From assembly GCA_046328335.1 (NCBI GenBank), contig JAXLWU010000019.1, forward strand, positions 37,280 to 101,279: 64,000 nt of DNA, read 5' to 3'. Positions 8,464 through 17,893 of the stretch are shown here, piece by piece. How positions within the stretch are numbered: position 1 is the first letter of the stretch; each line of letters starts with the position of its first letter. A program made the translations under genes and the position numbers. This DNA comes from JACCXM01 sp046328335. Its GTDB lineage: Bacteria > Chloroflexota > Chloroflexia > Thermomicrobiales > UBA6265. Under the pieces are notes generated by a model. The model saw nothing but the letters and a program-made list of their open reading frames with translations, had not been told where the DNA came from and searched no databases.

Positions 8464-8521
8464 ATACTCAATCGTTGAATATCAGCACGGCCAGCGTAGG
8501 TGAGCGGCTGAGGACTGTCAA
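8464..8521 (-). promoter_or_regulatory. Putative mod promoter with overlapping palindromic operator
   Basis: On the minus strand TTGACA (8521-8516) and TACGCT (8498-8493) are 17 bases apart, giving a start near 8486. Immediately downstream, 8464-8482 is a 19-base palindrome ATACTCAATCGTTGAATAT whose eight-base arms pair at seven positions around a TCG centre. A repressor site at about +4 to +22 would fit molybdate control, but the sequence is not the Escherichia coli ModE consensus. It lies 43 bases upstream of the modA remnant start. Confidence 0.45.
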
Positions 8522-8883
8522 GAATCGGCGAGAAGTCACTGATTTCAGGAGGGACAGCGCGGAGTTGAGCGTACGAAACCACCGTACCGCACGCATCGTC
8601 GCCATCTCGATCGGCGCGGTGTTGGCCGACGTCACGATCGGGATCGGCGACTGATAGCCGGTCACCGCTGCGATCACCCGCGGCTCGGTTCAGCGGCCAG
8701 GATGGCGGACAGGGAGCGGGGTGGCTGCAATCACCAAGGCGACGGAGGCAATGGCCGGCAAGTCAATCGGCTGCACGCTGGTTTACCGGCCCTGACAAGC
8801 TGATAAGATGGATGCGGAGCGTTTCCTCCCCAAGGGCAGACGCGCCAGGCGCCTGCCATCGGCTTCATCGAAAGGGGTGCGCC

Positions 8884-9522
8884 ATGGCCGCAACCGGTGG
8901 CCCGCAATGGTCGATCCGCGGCGAGTACTTCGAAAATTGCAACTGCACCGTCGTCTGTCCCTGTCTCTTTTCAACCAAGGCTCCACTGACTTCGACCCCG
9001 ACCGAAGGAGCGTGCGAGGTCGGCTTCGCCTTCCACCTCGATCACGGCAACTTCGGCGACGTGCCGCTTGACGGACTCAATGTCGCCATGATCGCCCGTA
9101 CCCCGGGGCCGATGATCGAGGGGAACTGGCTGGCCGCCCTCTATGTCGATGAGCGGGCCGACGAGCGCCAGCGCGACGCCCTGCAGGCGATCTTTACCGG
9201 TCAGGTCGGCGGCGTGATGGGCGGGTTCGCCCCATTGATTGGCGAGGTGCTCGGAATCAAGCCGGCGCGGATCGACTATCACGTCGAGGGGAAGCGGCGC
9301 TCGGTCGAAATTCCCGGCGTCATGCACATGGCGGTGCAGCCGGTGCCCAGCGTGATGGGGGAAGATCGCGAAATCGTCGCCATCAACGCCCACCCGTTTG
9401 CGCCCGAAGGTCTGGTCATGGCCGTCGGCGCGTCGGAGAGCACTTGGACGGATTACGGTCTGCGCTGGGACAACTCGGGCCGAAATGGCCACTACGCCCC
9501 GATCGCCTGGTCCAACGCCTGA
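8884..9522 (+). CDS. DUF1326-domain protein
   Basis: The 212-residue protein starts at the ATG at 8884, preceded by GAAAGGGG. An in-frame upstream ATG at 8812 has no such site. The N-terminal motif GEYFENCNCTVVCPCLF contains four closely spaced cysteines, characteristic of DUF1326 proteins and suggestive of metal binding. The rest is a mixed alpha/beta domain (GGVMGGFAPLIGEVLGIKPARIDY). DUF1326 genes are regularly followed by a DUF2182 membrane protein, as here (10-base gap), so the two probably work together. The biochemical role is not established. No signal peptide is visible. Confidence 0.85.
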   Translation: MAATGGPQWSIRGEYFENCNCTVVCPCLFSTKAPLTSTPTEGACEVGFAFHLDHGNFGDVPLDGLNVAMIARTPGPMIEGNWLAALYVDERADERQRDALQAIFTGQVGGVMGGFAPLIGEVLGIKPARIDYHVEGKRRSVEIPGVMHMAVQPVPSVMGEDREIVAINAHPFAPEGLVMAVGASESTWTDYGLRWDNSGRNGHYAPIAWSNA

Positions 9523-9532
9523 CGGTGCCCGC

Positions 9533-10447
9533 ATGGCGCTGTCATCTCGGATGGGGACCGGGCCGACGGCCTTGGCGCGAGGGCAGTGGCTCTTCCTCGC
9601 CACGCTCGTCCTCCTCACCGCGCTGGCCTGGGGAATAACGATTCGGCAGGCGCGATCCATGGACGCGGCGATGACCGCGCCGGGAGGGAGCGTGGCGTTG
9701 GAGCCCGCGCCTGCGACCGACAAGGACGGCATGACCATGGACGCGCCGGCAAGTGGGATGCCTGTGCCGGCGGCCAACGCGGACATGGCCGGGATGGCTA
9801 ACACTGGGTCGAGCTGGAGCGGTTTCGTGGCCTTCGTGGTCGCCTGGACGGTGATGATGGCGGCGATGATGTTTCCCGCCGCCGCCCCGATGCTCTTGCT
9901 CTTCCAACGTCTGTCGACGCAGCGCGGCGGCGGACAGGGTTTGACGCCGACCTGGCTCTTTGCGGCCGGCTACCTCGCCGTCTGGAGCGGCGTCGGCGTC
10001 GTCGCTTGGTTACTGACGCGGCTCGGCAGCGACGCGGCCAATCGCCTGGCGGAGGCCGACCGGCTCAGCCTGGCGCCGATCGCGTTGGGGGCGTCCCTCG
10101 CGCTGGCCGGACTCTACCAATTCACCCCCTTGAAAGAGGTCTGTCTGCGCCACTGCCAGTCACCGGTTGGGTTCGTCATGACGCATTGGCGCAGCGGGAA
10201 TCTCGGGGCGCTGCGGATGGGCATCGTTCACGGAGCGTTTTGTCTCGGCTGCTGCTGGGCGCTCTTCGCGGTCCTCATCGCGACCGGAGTGATGAACCTG
10301 GCCTGGATGCTCCTCCTGACCCTGATCGTATTTGCGGAAAAGGTGCTCCCGCTCGACCAGCGGGCGCCGCGGATCATCGGCACGGCGTTCCTGCTCCTGG
10401 GCCTGCTGGTCGCCACCAGGGCGGCGCAGTTTCCCTGGCTGGTTTGA
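9533..10447 (+). CDS. DUF2182-domain membrane protein
   Basis: The 304-residue protein begins at the ATG at 9533. One N-terminal membrane segment is followed by a methionine-rich extracytoplasmic stretch (MDAAMTAP, DGMTMDAPASGMP, NADMAGMAN), which looks like a copper-type Met-rich segment. Further membrane segments include WTVMMAAMMFPAAAPMLLLF, the signature of DUF2182 proteins. Conserved CLRHCQSP and FCLGCCWALF cysteine motifs follow. It is downstream of, and probably coupled to, the DUF1326 gene. Methionine and cysteine motifs hint at metal handling, but this is inference. A stem-loop overlaps the stop codon. Confidence 0.85.
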   Translation: MALSSRMGTGPTALARGQWLFLATLVLLTALAWGITIRQARSMDAAMTAPGGSVALEPAPATDKDGMTMDAPASGMPVPAANADMAGMANTGSSWSGFVAFVVAWTVMMAAMMFPAAAPMLLLFQRLSTQRGGGQGLTPTWLFAAGYLAVWSGVGVVAWLLTRLGSDAANRLAEADRLSLAPIALGASLALAGLYQFTPLKEVCLRHCQSPVGFVMTHWRSGNLGALRMGIVHGAFCLGCCWALFAVLIATGVMNLAWMLLLTLIVFAEKVLPLDQRAPRIIGTAFLLLGLLVATRAAQFPWLV

Positions 10448-10468
10448 CCGCCGTAATCAAACGGCGGT
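10447..10468 (+). terminator. Stem-loop at the end of the DUF2182 gene
   Basis: ACCGCCGT (10447-10454) and ACGGCGGT (10461-10468) form an 8-base-pair stem with loop AATCAA. The stem begins at the last base of the stop codon. There is no T-tract, so it may be a weak terminator or an mRNA 3' end stabiliser. Confidence 0.5.
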
Positions 10469-10620
10469 GTCCGGATCGAGGTAGACACCCCGCCCGATCG
10501 CGAGCATCGCCAACACTGCCAAAAGAGAACACGTTGACACCAGCCGCTACCATTGACGCAGCGGTTCGCGTGCGGCCGCGCCGCCGTTAGTCAACACACG
10601 TGAAAGACAGCAAGCGATCC

Positions 10621-10935
10621 ATGAAAGATCTCCTTCCAGAAATCGAAGCCTGGCGCGCCGCCGGCAACGGCGTGGCCATTGCCACCGTCGTCAAGGTCGA
10701 GGGCTCCGCGCCGCGACCCGTCGGAGCGACGCTCGCCGTCTCCTCGGCGGGAGACCTGAGCGGTTCGGTCAGTGGCGGCTGCGTCGAAACCGCCGTGTTC
10801 GACGAGGCACAGGAAGTGCTGCGCACCGGCCAGCCGAAATTGCTGCGCTACGGCATCACCGATGAAATGGCCTGGGATGTCGGGCTTGCCTGCGGCGGCA
10901 CGATCGAGGTCTTTGTCGAGCCGGTGACGGAGTGA
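10621..10935 (+). CDS. XdhC/CoxI-family protein, N-terminal-domain type
   Basis: The ATG at 10621 gives 104 residues. A GTG at 10600 is an alternative, and neither start has a clear ribosome binding site. The sequence matches the XdhC_CoxI domain: a start of MKDLLPEIEAWRAAGNGVAIATVVKVEGSAPR type, then AVSSAGDLSGSVSGGCVE and a conserved GLACGGTIEVFVE ending. These proteins bind molybdenum cofactor and insert it, in sulfurated form, into xanthine dehydrogenase or CO dehydrogenase-type enzymes. In this lineage the N- and C-terminal halves are often separate genes. The next gene, whose start codon overlaps this stop codon, supplies the Rossmann half. Confidence 0.88.
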   Translation: MKDLLPEIEAWRAAGNGVAIATVVKVEGSAPRPVGATLAVSSAGDLSGSVSGGCVETAVFDEAQEVLRTGQPKLLRYGITDEMAWDVGLACGGTIEVFVEPVTE

Positions 10936-11735
10936 TGTCAGTTTCGCGGGGGGAACTCCAGGAGCGGCTCGAAGTAGCGATCGCGTCGCGGCTCCCAACC
11001 GCGACTGCTACGGTAGTGCGCGGCCCGCAAGTCGGGGCCAAAATGCTGATCCTACCGGGTGAACGCGTCGGCACGCTGGGCGATCCCGCGCTGGACGAAG
11101 CGGTGGCCGCAGACGCCCGTGATCTCCTCGCGGCGGAGAAATCCCAGACCCAAGCGTATGAAAGCGGCAATGAGGCCGTCGAAGTCTTCATCGAGTCATT
11201 TCCCCTGCCGCCAACCCTCCTGATCTTCGGCGCCGTGCACGTGGCGCAGCCGCTCTCGCGCTTCGCCAAAGCCCTTGGCTTCGATGTTATCGTCTCCGAT
11301 GCCCGCGCCAAACTGGCCACTCGCGAGCGGTTTCCGGATGCTGACCGCATCATCCAGGGTTGGCCGGACGAGACCCTGGCCGAGGTCGTGATTCGGCCCA
11401 ACACCTACGTCGCCATCCTCTCGCACGACCCGAAATTCGACGAACCGGCACTGCTTGGCACCCTCGATACGCCCGCGGCGTACATTGGCGCCATCGGCAG
11501 CCGCAGCACCAACGAAGATCGCCGCAGGCGCTTGGCGGAAGCCGGTGTCTGCCCGGAGCAGATCGCCCGCATGCGGGCACCGATCGGACTCGATATCGGC
11601 GCCGCCACACCGGAAGAGATGGCGATCAGCATCCTGGCCGAGATCATCGCGCTCAGACGCGGGCGGACCGGCGGCTCGCTGAGCGACGCCACTGGCCGCA
11701 TTCGCGGCGAACCGGGAGTTGTCACTACGCGGTGA
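10935..11735 (+). CDS. XdhC family protein with Rossmann domain
   Basis: The ATG at 10935 overlaps the preceding stop (TGATG), giving 266 residues. A GTG at 10932 is also possible. An N-terminal XdhC_CoxI-like half (residues 1-95, with VRGPQVGAKMLILPGERVGTLG) is joined to a Rossmann-like XdhC_C domain. The latter shows LLIFGAVHVAQPLSRFAKALGFDVIVSDAR and the signature AAYIGAIGSRSTNEDRRRRL. The ending HAPIGLDIGA-type motif is seen as RMRAPIGLDIGAATPEEMAISILAEI. The role is delivery or maturation of molybdenum cofactor for a molybdenum hydroxylase. It overlaps the following mocA by four bases, forming a three-gene operon. Confidence 0.9.
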   Translation: MSVSRGELQERLEVAIASRLPTATATVVRGPQVGAKMLILPGERVGTLGDPALDEAVAADARDLLAAEKSQTQAYESGNEAVEVFIESFPLPPTLLIFGAVHVAQPLSRFAKALGFDVIVSDARAKLATRERFPDADRIIQGWPDETLAEVVIRPNTYVAILSHDPKFDEPALLGTLDTPAAYIGAIGSRSTNEDRRRRLAEAGVCPEQIARMRAPIGLDIGAATPEEMAISILAEIIALRRGRTGGSLSDATGRIRGEPGVVTTR

Positions 11736-12325
11736 TCGCCGGGGTCGTTCTCGCGGCCGGACGCTCATCTCGCCTCGGGCGTCCCAAGCAACTCGTACCG
11801 CTGGAGGGCGAACCGCTCATCCGCCACACCATACGGGCGATCCTTCGCTCGTCCCTCGATCGGGTCATCGTCGTTGCCGGCCATGAAGCCCTCGCGGTGC
11901 ATGCGGCGCTCGCCGATTTGCCCGTGGCGGTCGTGGTCAACCCCAATTACGCCCTCGGGCAAAGTACATCGCTTCGGTGCGGGGTCGACGCGTTGCCAGC
12001 GGAAACCGAGGCGGCCGTATTTCTTCTGGGAGATCAACCGAGGGTCCGCGCGGAGACGATCGACGCGCTCGTGCAGGCGTGGCGCCAAACCGGGGCCCCG
12101 GTCGTCGCGCCACTCTATCGCGACGGCATCGGGAACCCGGTCCTGTTCGCCCGTTCCGTGTTTCCAGAACTTCGCGCGGTCGAGGGTGACACCGGCGCCA
12201 AACCAGTCGTGCAAGGACACCGGCGCGCTGGCGATCTCCACCTCGCCCCGGTCGATGCCCCCGCCCCGTGCGACCTCGACACCGAAGCGGATTACGCGGC
12301 GCTGCTCGAGGCGCTCGACCGATAG
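11732..12325 (+). CDS. mocA: Molybdenum cofactor cytidylyltransferase (MocA-type)
   Basis: The GTG at 11732 overlaps the previous stop (GTGA), giving 197 residues. The N-terminal nucleotidyltransferase signature VIAGVVLAAGRSSRLGRPKQLVPL is complete, followed by VIVVAGHE, the LGDQPRVRAETID metal-binding segment, and GIGNPVLFARSVFPEL near the C terminus. MocA transfers CMP from CTP to molybdopterin-molybdenum to form the cytosine dinucleotide cofactor used by CO dehydrogenase and related enzymes. This fits the neighbouring XdhC and CoxDE genes. The guanylyltransferase MobA is the alternative, but the fused neighbourhood and NPVLF motif favour MocA. Confidence 0.88.
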   Translation: MIAGVVLAAGRSSRLGRPKQLVPLEGEPLIRHTIRAILRSSLDRVIVVAGHEALAVHAALADLPVAVVVNPNYALGQSTSLRCGVDALPAETEAAVFLLGDQPRVRAETIDALVQAWRQTGAPVVAPLYRDGIGNPVLFARSVFPELRAVEGDTGAKPVVQGHRRAGDLHLAPVDAPAPCDLDTEADYAALLEALDR

Positions 12326-12953
12326 CAGAGCCTCGCCAGGTTCCTGGCGTTGGCGTTGGGCGCCTTTGTAGGGCTGGGGACCACGGGCAACACCCACGGT
12401 CCCGCCTTCGCGCCGCTTCGAACCCGACGAACGACCCTCGTTGCGACATCAGGCGCCCGGCCTCGGCGTTCTGGCATCCCATTCCTCGCGTAGCCTTCAA
12501 CGGCGTAAGGATGTCGTGGCATTCGGCACCGCGGCGTGGCAGATCGTTCGCTCCAAAGTCGAGCAAGCAAGCCGAGGTCCCCGGTCGTCAGAACGACCAA
12601 TTGTCTGCCGATCGCTCTACCTGTCCGCTGACCGTGCTCCCAGACGCAACCAGGGCCGGGCCGAGATCAGTGGCTAGCGGCGGTCCAATCGGTCAGATCC
12701 GACCGCCCGTTGAACCAGAACCAAAGAGAAGGGGGTAGGCTGCTTATGTAACATTCACTATTGCTTTCGTGTCGACTCAGGTATAGACTGCACGTGATGT
12801 TGCAGAGCCGTACACCGGCTCCCAACAGGTCGTGAGTCGTTCTTCCGCAAGCCGAGCGGCCACCCTCGACGTGGGACGCGCCTCAGCCGAAAGCCCTTCT
12901 CCGCGGCATCCGCGCCGCTCACCACTTGCGCATCGTTCCCCAGGAGGTGCGAT
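12326..12953. other. Intergenic region, no gene seen
   Basis: About 630 bases follow the mocA operon without a supported gene. Open frames on both strands are arginine/proline-rich shadows without ribosome binding sites. A weak promoter-like pair, TTGCTT (12761-12766) and TATAGA (12782-12787), lies ahead of the remnant gene at 12954. Confidence 0.4.
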
Positions 12954-13180
12954 GTGGCTCCCGGATGTTTCGACACTCAGACCCGAATCCTGTTCACTGC
13001 CCGTTCCCGGCATCAGACCATAACCATGCCTTCGCCACGCCGGTCGGAGGGCTCGTTTCGCTGCTGGGTGTCGTCGACGTGGTCACTGGCGGCAATGGCG
13101 GCAGCGGTGGTCATGGCAGTAATGGCGAACGGAAGACCAAGAAGCGTCACAAGAAAGACACTCGAGGGGCTGGCATCTGA
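12954..13180 (+). pseudogene. Frameshifted remnant of a cysteine-rich exported protein gene
   Basis: A GTG at 12954 follows a perfect AGGAGGTG. The first codons read VAPGCFDTQTRILFTARSRHQ, which matches the leader of the intact family members nearby (RFDxxxRxLxxxxSRR). The matching continuation, ATPVGGLVSLLGVVDVV followed by a lysine-rich ERKTKKRHKKD stretch, lies in another frame from about 13035 to 13180. A frameshift near 13025-13035 therefore separates the RR leader from its hydrophobic segment. The cysteine-rich body is missing. It sits 145 bases before an intact paralogue and is best read as a decayed tandem copy. Confidence 0.55.
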
Positions 13181-13325
13181 AGAAATCATCGTGAGGTCAG
13201 GCAGCAATGCTGCCATGCGGCGATCGTGCGCAATGAGGTTTTGCTCAGACTTCAGGAAACCATCCTCATGGAGGAAGCGCCTCATGCTTTTACACCGGTC
13301 CATTTCTTGAGAAGGAGGGTGTGCC

Positions 13326-14840
13326 GTGGACGGACCTCGCTTCGATGCCTTCGTCAAAGCCGTTGGTCAGCACGCGCCCCGGCGCGCCATCGTCCGTGGT
13401 CTCCTCGGCGGTGGTCTCACCTCCCTCCTGACCGTGATCGCAAGCGCCGCGCGGCACGGGGCGGGTCGGCATGCGGTGTCCGCGAACAAGCCCAAGAAGC
13501 CCAAGAAGCACAAGAAACACAAGAAGTCCCGTCCGCCGCGGGACGACGCGCCGCCCTGCGTCGACGGCGCGTGTCCGCTGCCCCCGGGCTGCGCGCAGCC
13601 TGCCGTGGCGGACTGCGCCGCGGCGTTCATCGCGGCCACCCAGATCGACTTGGCGGGGTGCCAATCCGCCTGCGCCGAGGCGGACAGCCCCGGCTGTCAG
13701 GCCTGTCTCGACCCGATCGTGCGCGCCCATCTCCCCGCGGCGCACACCTGCATCGCCGCGGGCTGCGCGTTTTCGCTCGCGTGGACCGATCCTGCCTCCC
13801 GCGGATCGGCGACCCGTCATCGTGCGTGGTCACCATCAGGACGAGCGGGCGACCGCGCCTGGTGGGAACGGGTCTGCGCCAAACCCACCTGTTGCTTCAG
13901 CAACCTGGAGACGTGCGGGGAAAGTGCGCGCGACACCCTGGTGAAGTGCGGCGTCGGGGCGTTGGTTGCCGCTGGCCGCGGCGGACCCGCCGCCGGGATC
14001 GGGGCGGCGGTGCTCTGCCTGGGCAACTACGCCTATGACACGGGGGCCTGCCTGGCTCGCTTCGGGTGTCGCGACGGCGAATGTGTTGCGGGCGATCGCT
14101 GCGTCTGTCCCGCGGGTGGCACCCAGTGCGGCGCCCAATGCTGCCACGTCGATCAGACCTGCTGCGGGGGCCAATGCTGCCCCGAGAACCCGTTCGAAGG
14201 CGAGCACTACTGCTGCGGCGACGCGACCCGAGGCAAATGCTGTTCCCGCTTTGCGTCAGACTGCCATGCCGGCAGGGCGAGCGATCCGCCGGTCTGCTGC
14301 TTCCCGGGCGATACCGCATGCCATGGGACCTGCTGCGTCGGTCAGCAGAAGTGCTGTGACGACGGCACCTGCGTCGCTCTGGACGCGTGTTGTCCAGATA
14401 CCGGCAAACTCCGTCTCGACGGTGCTGGCGCATCAACCATCTGCTGTCCGCCAGGGCAGGATTCCTGCGGTGAGGGAAACCAGCAGTTCTGTTGCGAACC
14501 GGGGGAATCATGCGCTCGCAGCACGAACCCCGAGCGCGGTTCGCAATGCTGCCCGCAGGGATTGACGCCGTGCAACGGGGAGTGTTGCGACGAGGGCGAA
14601 ACGTGCTGCCCGGCGGGGAGCGACGGCAGCGGCCAAAGCATCTGTTGCATCAGTGGACGCGTCTGTGCCTTTGACTCCAACGGGACGCCAAGCTGCTGCG
14701 ACCCGGGAAAGACACCGTGCGACGGTGGATGCTGCGGCCCCGAGCTGGGCGCCAAGTGTTGCTTTAAGGAATCGACAGGATTCTACTGCTGCGCGCCCCA
14801 CATGAACTGCTGTGCCACCAGCGGGCGCACGTGCTGCTAG
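13326..14840 (+). CDS. Cysteine-rich exported protein (Tat-like leader)
   Basis: The 504-residue protein starts at a GTG (13326) with AGGAGG seven bases upstream. The leader MDGPRFDAFVKAVGQ-APRRAIVRG is followed by a hydrophobic segment (about residues 25-42) and a lysine-rich stretch (KKPKKHKKHKK, about 57-70). From residue 75 onward it is cysteine-rich. The C-terminal half (about 265-504) is built of irregular repeats with paired cysteines (CCxxxxxCCxxxxCCP). The double arginine before the hydrophobic segment suggests Tat export, which would allow disulfide-rich folding. The function is unknown. Two intact paralogues and one remnant with the same RFD...RR leader lie within 5 kb. No enzymatic motif is visible. 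Confidence 0.85.
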   Translation: MDGPRFDAFVKAVGQHAPRRAIVRGLLGGGLTSLLTVIASAARHGAGRHAVSANKPKKPKKHKKHKKSRPPRDDAPPCVDGACPLPPGCAQPAVADCAAAFIAATQIDLAGCQSACAEADSPGCQACLDPIVRAHLPAAHTCIAAGCAFSLAWTDPASRGSATRHRAWSPSGRAGDRAWWERVCAKPTCCFSNLETCGESARDTLVKCGVGALVAAGRGGPAAGIGAAVLCLGNYAYDTGACLARFGCRDGECVAGDRCVCPAGGTQCGAQCCHVDQTCCGGQCCPENPFEGEHYCCGDATRGKCCSRFASDCHAGRASDPPVCCFPGDTACHGTCCVGQQKCCDDGTCVALDACCPDTGKLRLDGAGASTICCPPGQDSCGEGNQQFCCEPGESCARSTNPERGSQCCPQGLTPCNGECCDEGETCCPAGSDGSGQSICCISGRVCAFDSNGTPSCCDPGKTPCDGGCCGPELGAKCCFKESTGFYCCAPHMNCCATSGRTCC

Positions 14841-14961
14841 GACCCGTCTGCGGAATTGCTACCAGAGGACGTTGCAGTAGACGGTGACGACCACATAGCT
14901 AGTCTGCTCCGGTTTGTCGTCCCGAACAGAGATGGCCGGTGCGAATTGAGGCAGTCAGGAT

Positions 14962-16341
<1,380 letters not shown>

Positions 16342-16447
16342 CGCTCCTCGTCCTTCTTCCGCTTCGCGCATGATCACCTATCGGCATTATGCGCGGCGAG
16401 GGGAAGGACGTAAAGGTGACCGTCGCGGCAACCGCGGGGTGCTGCGT

Positions 16448-16486
16448 CGCGCTGGCTGCTGGCCTCGCGTGCCAGCAGCCAGCGCG
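16448..16486. terminator. Long perfect stem-loop (16 bp stem)
   Basis: CGCGCTGGCTGCTGGC (16448-16463) is perfectly complementary to 16471-16486, with loop CTCGCGT. It lies between two minus-strand genes, after the cysteine-rich gene that stops at 16638 and before the aminotransferase start at 16341. No T-tract follows on either strand. It could end transcription by a Rho-independent-like mechanism or protect the upstream message. Confidence 0.55.
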
Positions 16487-16637
16487 GCTTGGCGGCTCAG
16501 AGGTTCACTCGTTGGGCGTCGAACACACCTATTCCATGGAGCTCATGTCGGCCACGGGAACCATGATGTGCTCGTAGGGGGTTCCCGCCCACATGACGTC
16601 TGGAGATCAGCGAGTATTCGACACGGGGGCTGTGTCC

Positions 16638-17168
16638 CTAACTGCAAATGCCACGCGGTGCGCAGATGCCGGGGCCGCCGAGCAACCCTTCGATTGTCGG
16701 GCAACACGCCAAGCCTTCATCGCAGGGGTTCTGACTGCCGGTGATGCAGTCACAGCCAGGGCGGCGGCAACTGCTGGGCCCGCACAAACCATCCTGGCCA
16801 CAATGCCCAGAGCAGCAATCGAGACAATTACGGCCCCAAGTGCACGTTGCCGGACATGCAACGAGGTCGGCATTGCACAGCCCGCCGAAACACAGACTTG
16901 GCGCGACGCACGTTCCGTCACCAGCTGGGGCGTCCGGGTTGTCCGGGCAACAGACCAACCCGGGGACACACTCTCCAACAATCCCGGCGCGGCAGCGGCA
17001 CCCTTGATCACCGCACTTCAGCGACTGGGCGCGGCTCGTCGCCGGGCGCAATCCCAGCCCCACAAGAGCGGCTCCTACCCCTGCTTTGGCAAGCAGCCCG
17101 ACGGTCATCCGCCGCGTATGGCGGGTTCCCAGTTTCCGCGCGAAGTCATCGAATCGATCGTGTTCCAT
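16638..17168 (-). CDS. Cysteine-rich exported protein (Tat-like leader)
   Basis: The ATG at 17168, preceded by GGAGAGC, gives 176 residues. The leader MEHDRFDDFARKLGTRHTRRMTVGLL carries the same RFD...RR pattern as its neighbours, followed by a hydrophobic segment (AGVGAALVGLGL) and a probable cleavage region (PATSRAQS). The mature part holds about 20 cysteines in two related units (GCRCRAGIVGECVPGLVCCP and GCDCITGSQNPCDEGLACCP), so it contains an internal duplication flanking a CTWGRNCLDCCSGHCG core. The CTWGxNCxxCCSGxCG core also occurs in the next gene. Function unknown; extracytoplasmic location inferred. Confidence 0.8.
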   Translation of the reverse strand: MEHDRFDDFARKLGTRHTRRMTVGLLAKAGVGAALVGLGLRPATSRAQSLKCGDQGCRCRAGIVGECVPGLVCCPDNPDAPAGDGTCVAPSLCFGGLCNADLVACPATCTWGRNCLDCCSGHCGQDGLCGPSSCRRPGCDCITGSQNPCDEGLACCPTIEGLLGGPGICAPRGICS

Positions 17169-17323
17169 GCTCTCCACTGCTTCCACGACATGTGAACCGG
17201 AGCGCTAACCTCCCCGGGATCACGTCCGAACTCCACGTGTTGCCAATTCTTTGACCGAGCGTCAGCTGGATTCGTTCACTTTCAGCGCTCGGTCGATGCT
17301 TCAATCAGCCAGGAATCGCGGTA

Positions 17324-17701
17324 TCAGGCGCAGCGGCCCGTGTTGCCACACCAGCCGGAGCAGCACTCCGGGCAGTTGTCGCCCCAGTTGCACGAGTCCG
17401 AGCAATATCCCCCTGACCCGGCGCACGCCGCATCGCAGTCGCTCGCGTTGGAGCAGACCCCGGCCCCGCCCGGCGTTCCCGGCGAAGAAGCACAGCAGAC
17501 CAGGGGATCGTTGCAGGGATGAAGGGTGCCGGTGGCGCATCCACACCCGATGTAGGTGCAATTGAATCCGGCGCGCGCCCGTACCGGCAGCGCCGCCGCG
17601 AAGAGCGCCCCCGCGGCCAGTATCAGGCGCCGCACGATGCTCCGCCGCGATTCCAGCGACGCCAGTGAGCGGGTGACCGCATCGAAGCGTTGACCGTCCA
17701 T
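17324..17701 (-). CDS. Cysteine-rich exported protein (Tat-like leader)
   Basis: The ATG at 17701 with GGGGGAGAG upstream gives 125 residues. An upstream in-frame ATG is not supported by a ribosome binding site. The leader MDGQRFDAVTRSLASLESRRSIVRR is followed by a hydrophobic stretch (LILAAGALFAAALPV) ending in ARAG. The mature part has a GCGCATGTLHPCNDPLVCC unit and a SCNWGDNCPECCSGWCG core like that of the 16638-17168 protein. It is in the same orientation, 155 bases upstream of that gene. It is a shorter paralogue with one repeat unit instead of two. Function unknown. Confidence 0.8.
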   Translation of the reverse strand: MDGQRFDAVTRSLASLESRRSIVRRLILAAGALFAAALPVRARAGFNCTYIGCGCATGTLHPCNDPLVCCASSPGTPGGAGVCSNASDCDAACAGSGGYCSDSCNWGDNCPECCSGWCGNTGRCA

Positions 17702-17893
17702 CTCTCCCCCTGACTCCTTCCCGAGGCACCGAATCCACCTGATGCGGGCGACCGCACGGTAGCGCGGGTGGCAGCCCTTCGCAAGTGGCATTCGAGAATG
17801 GAACTCCATTCGATCTTCCAGAGCGAACGAGTCCTGTCCTTCGTTCCGCGCTCTCTTCCCAGGATGATTCAGATCCTACGCGGCGGGCTAAAT

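Noticed and set aside
8464..8482. Assignment of the palindrome as a classical ModE site
   Set aside because: Its sequence does not match the known ModE consensus; only the position is suggestive.
17702..17809. N-terminal extension of the 125-residue cysteine-rich protein to the ATG at 17809
   Set aside because: The extension lacks a ribosome binding site and would bury the conserved MDGxRFD leader found at the start of the paralogues.
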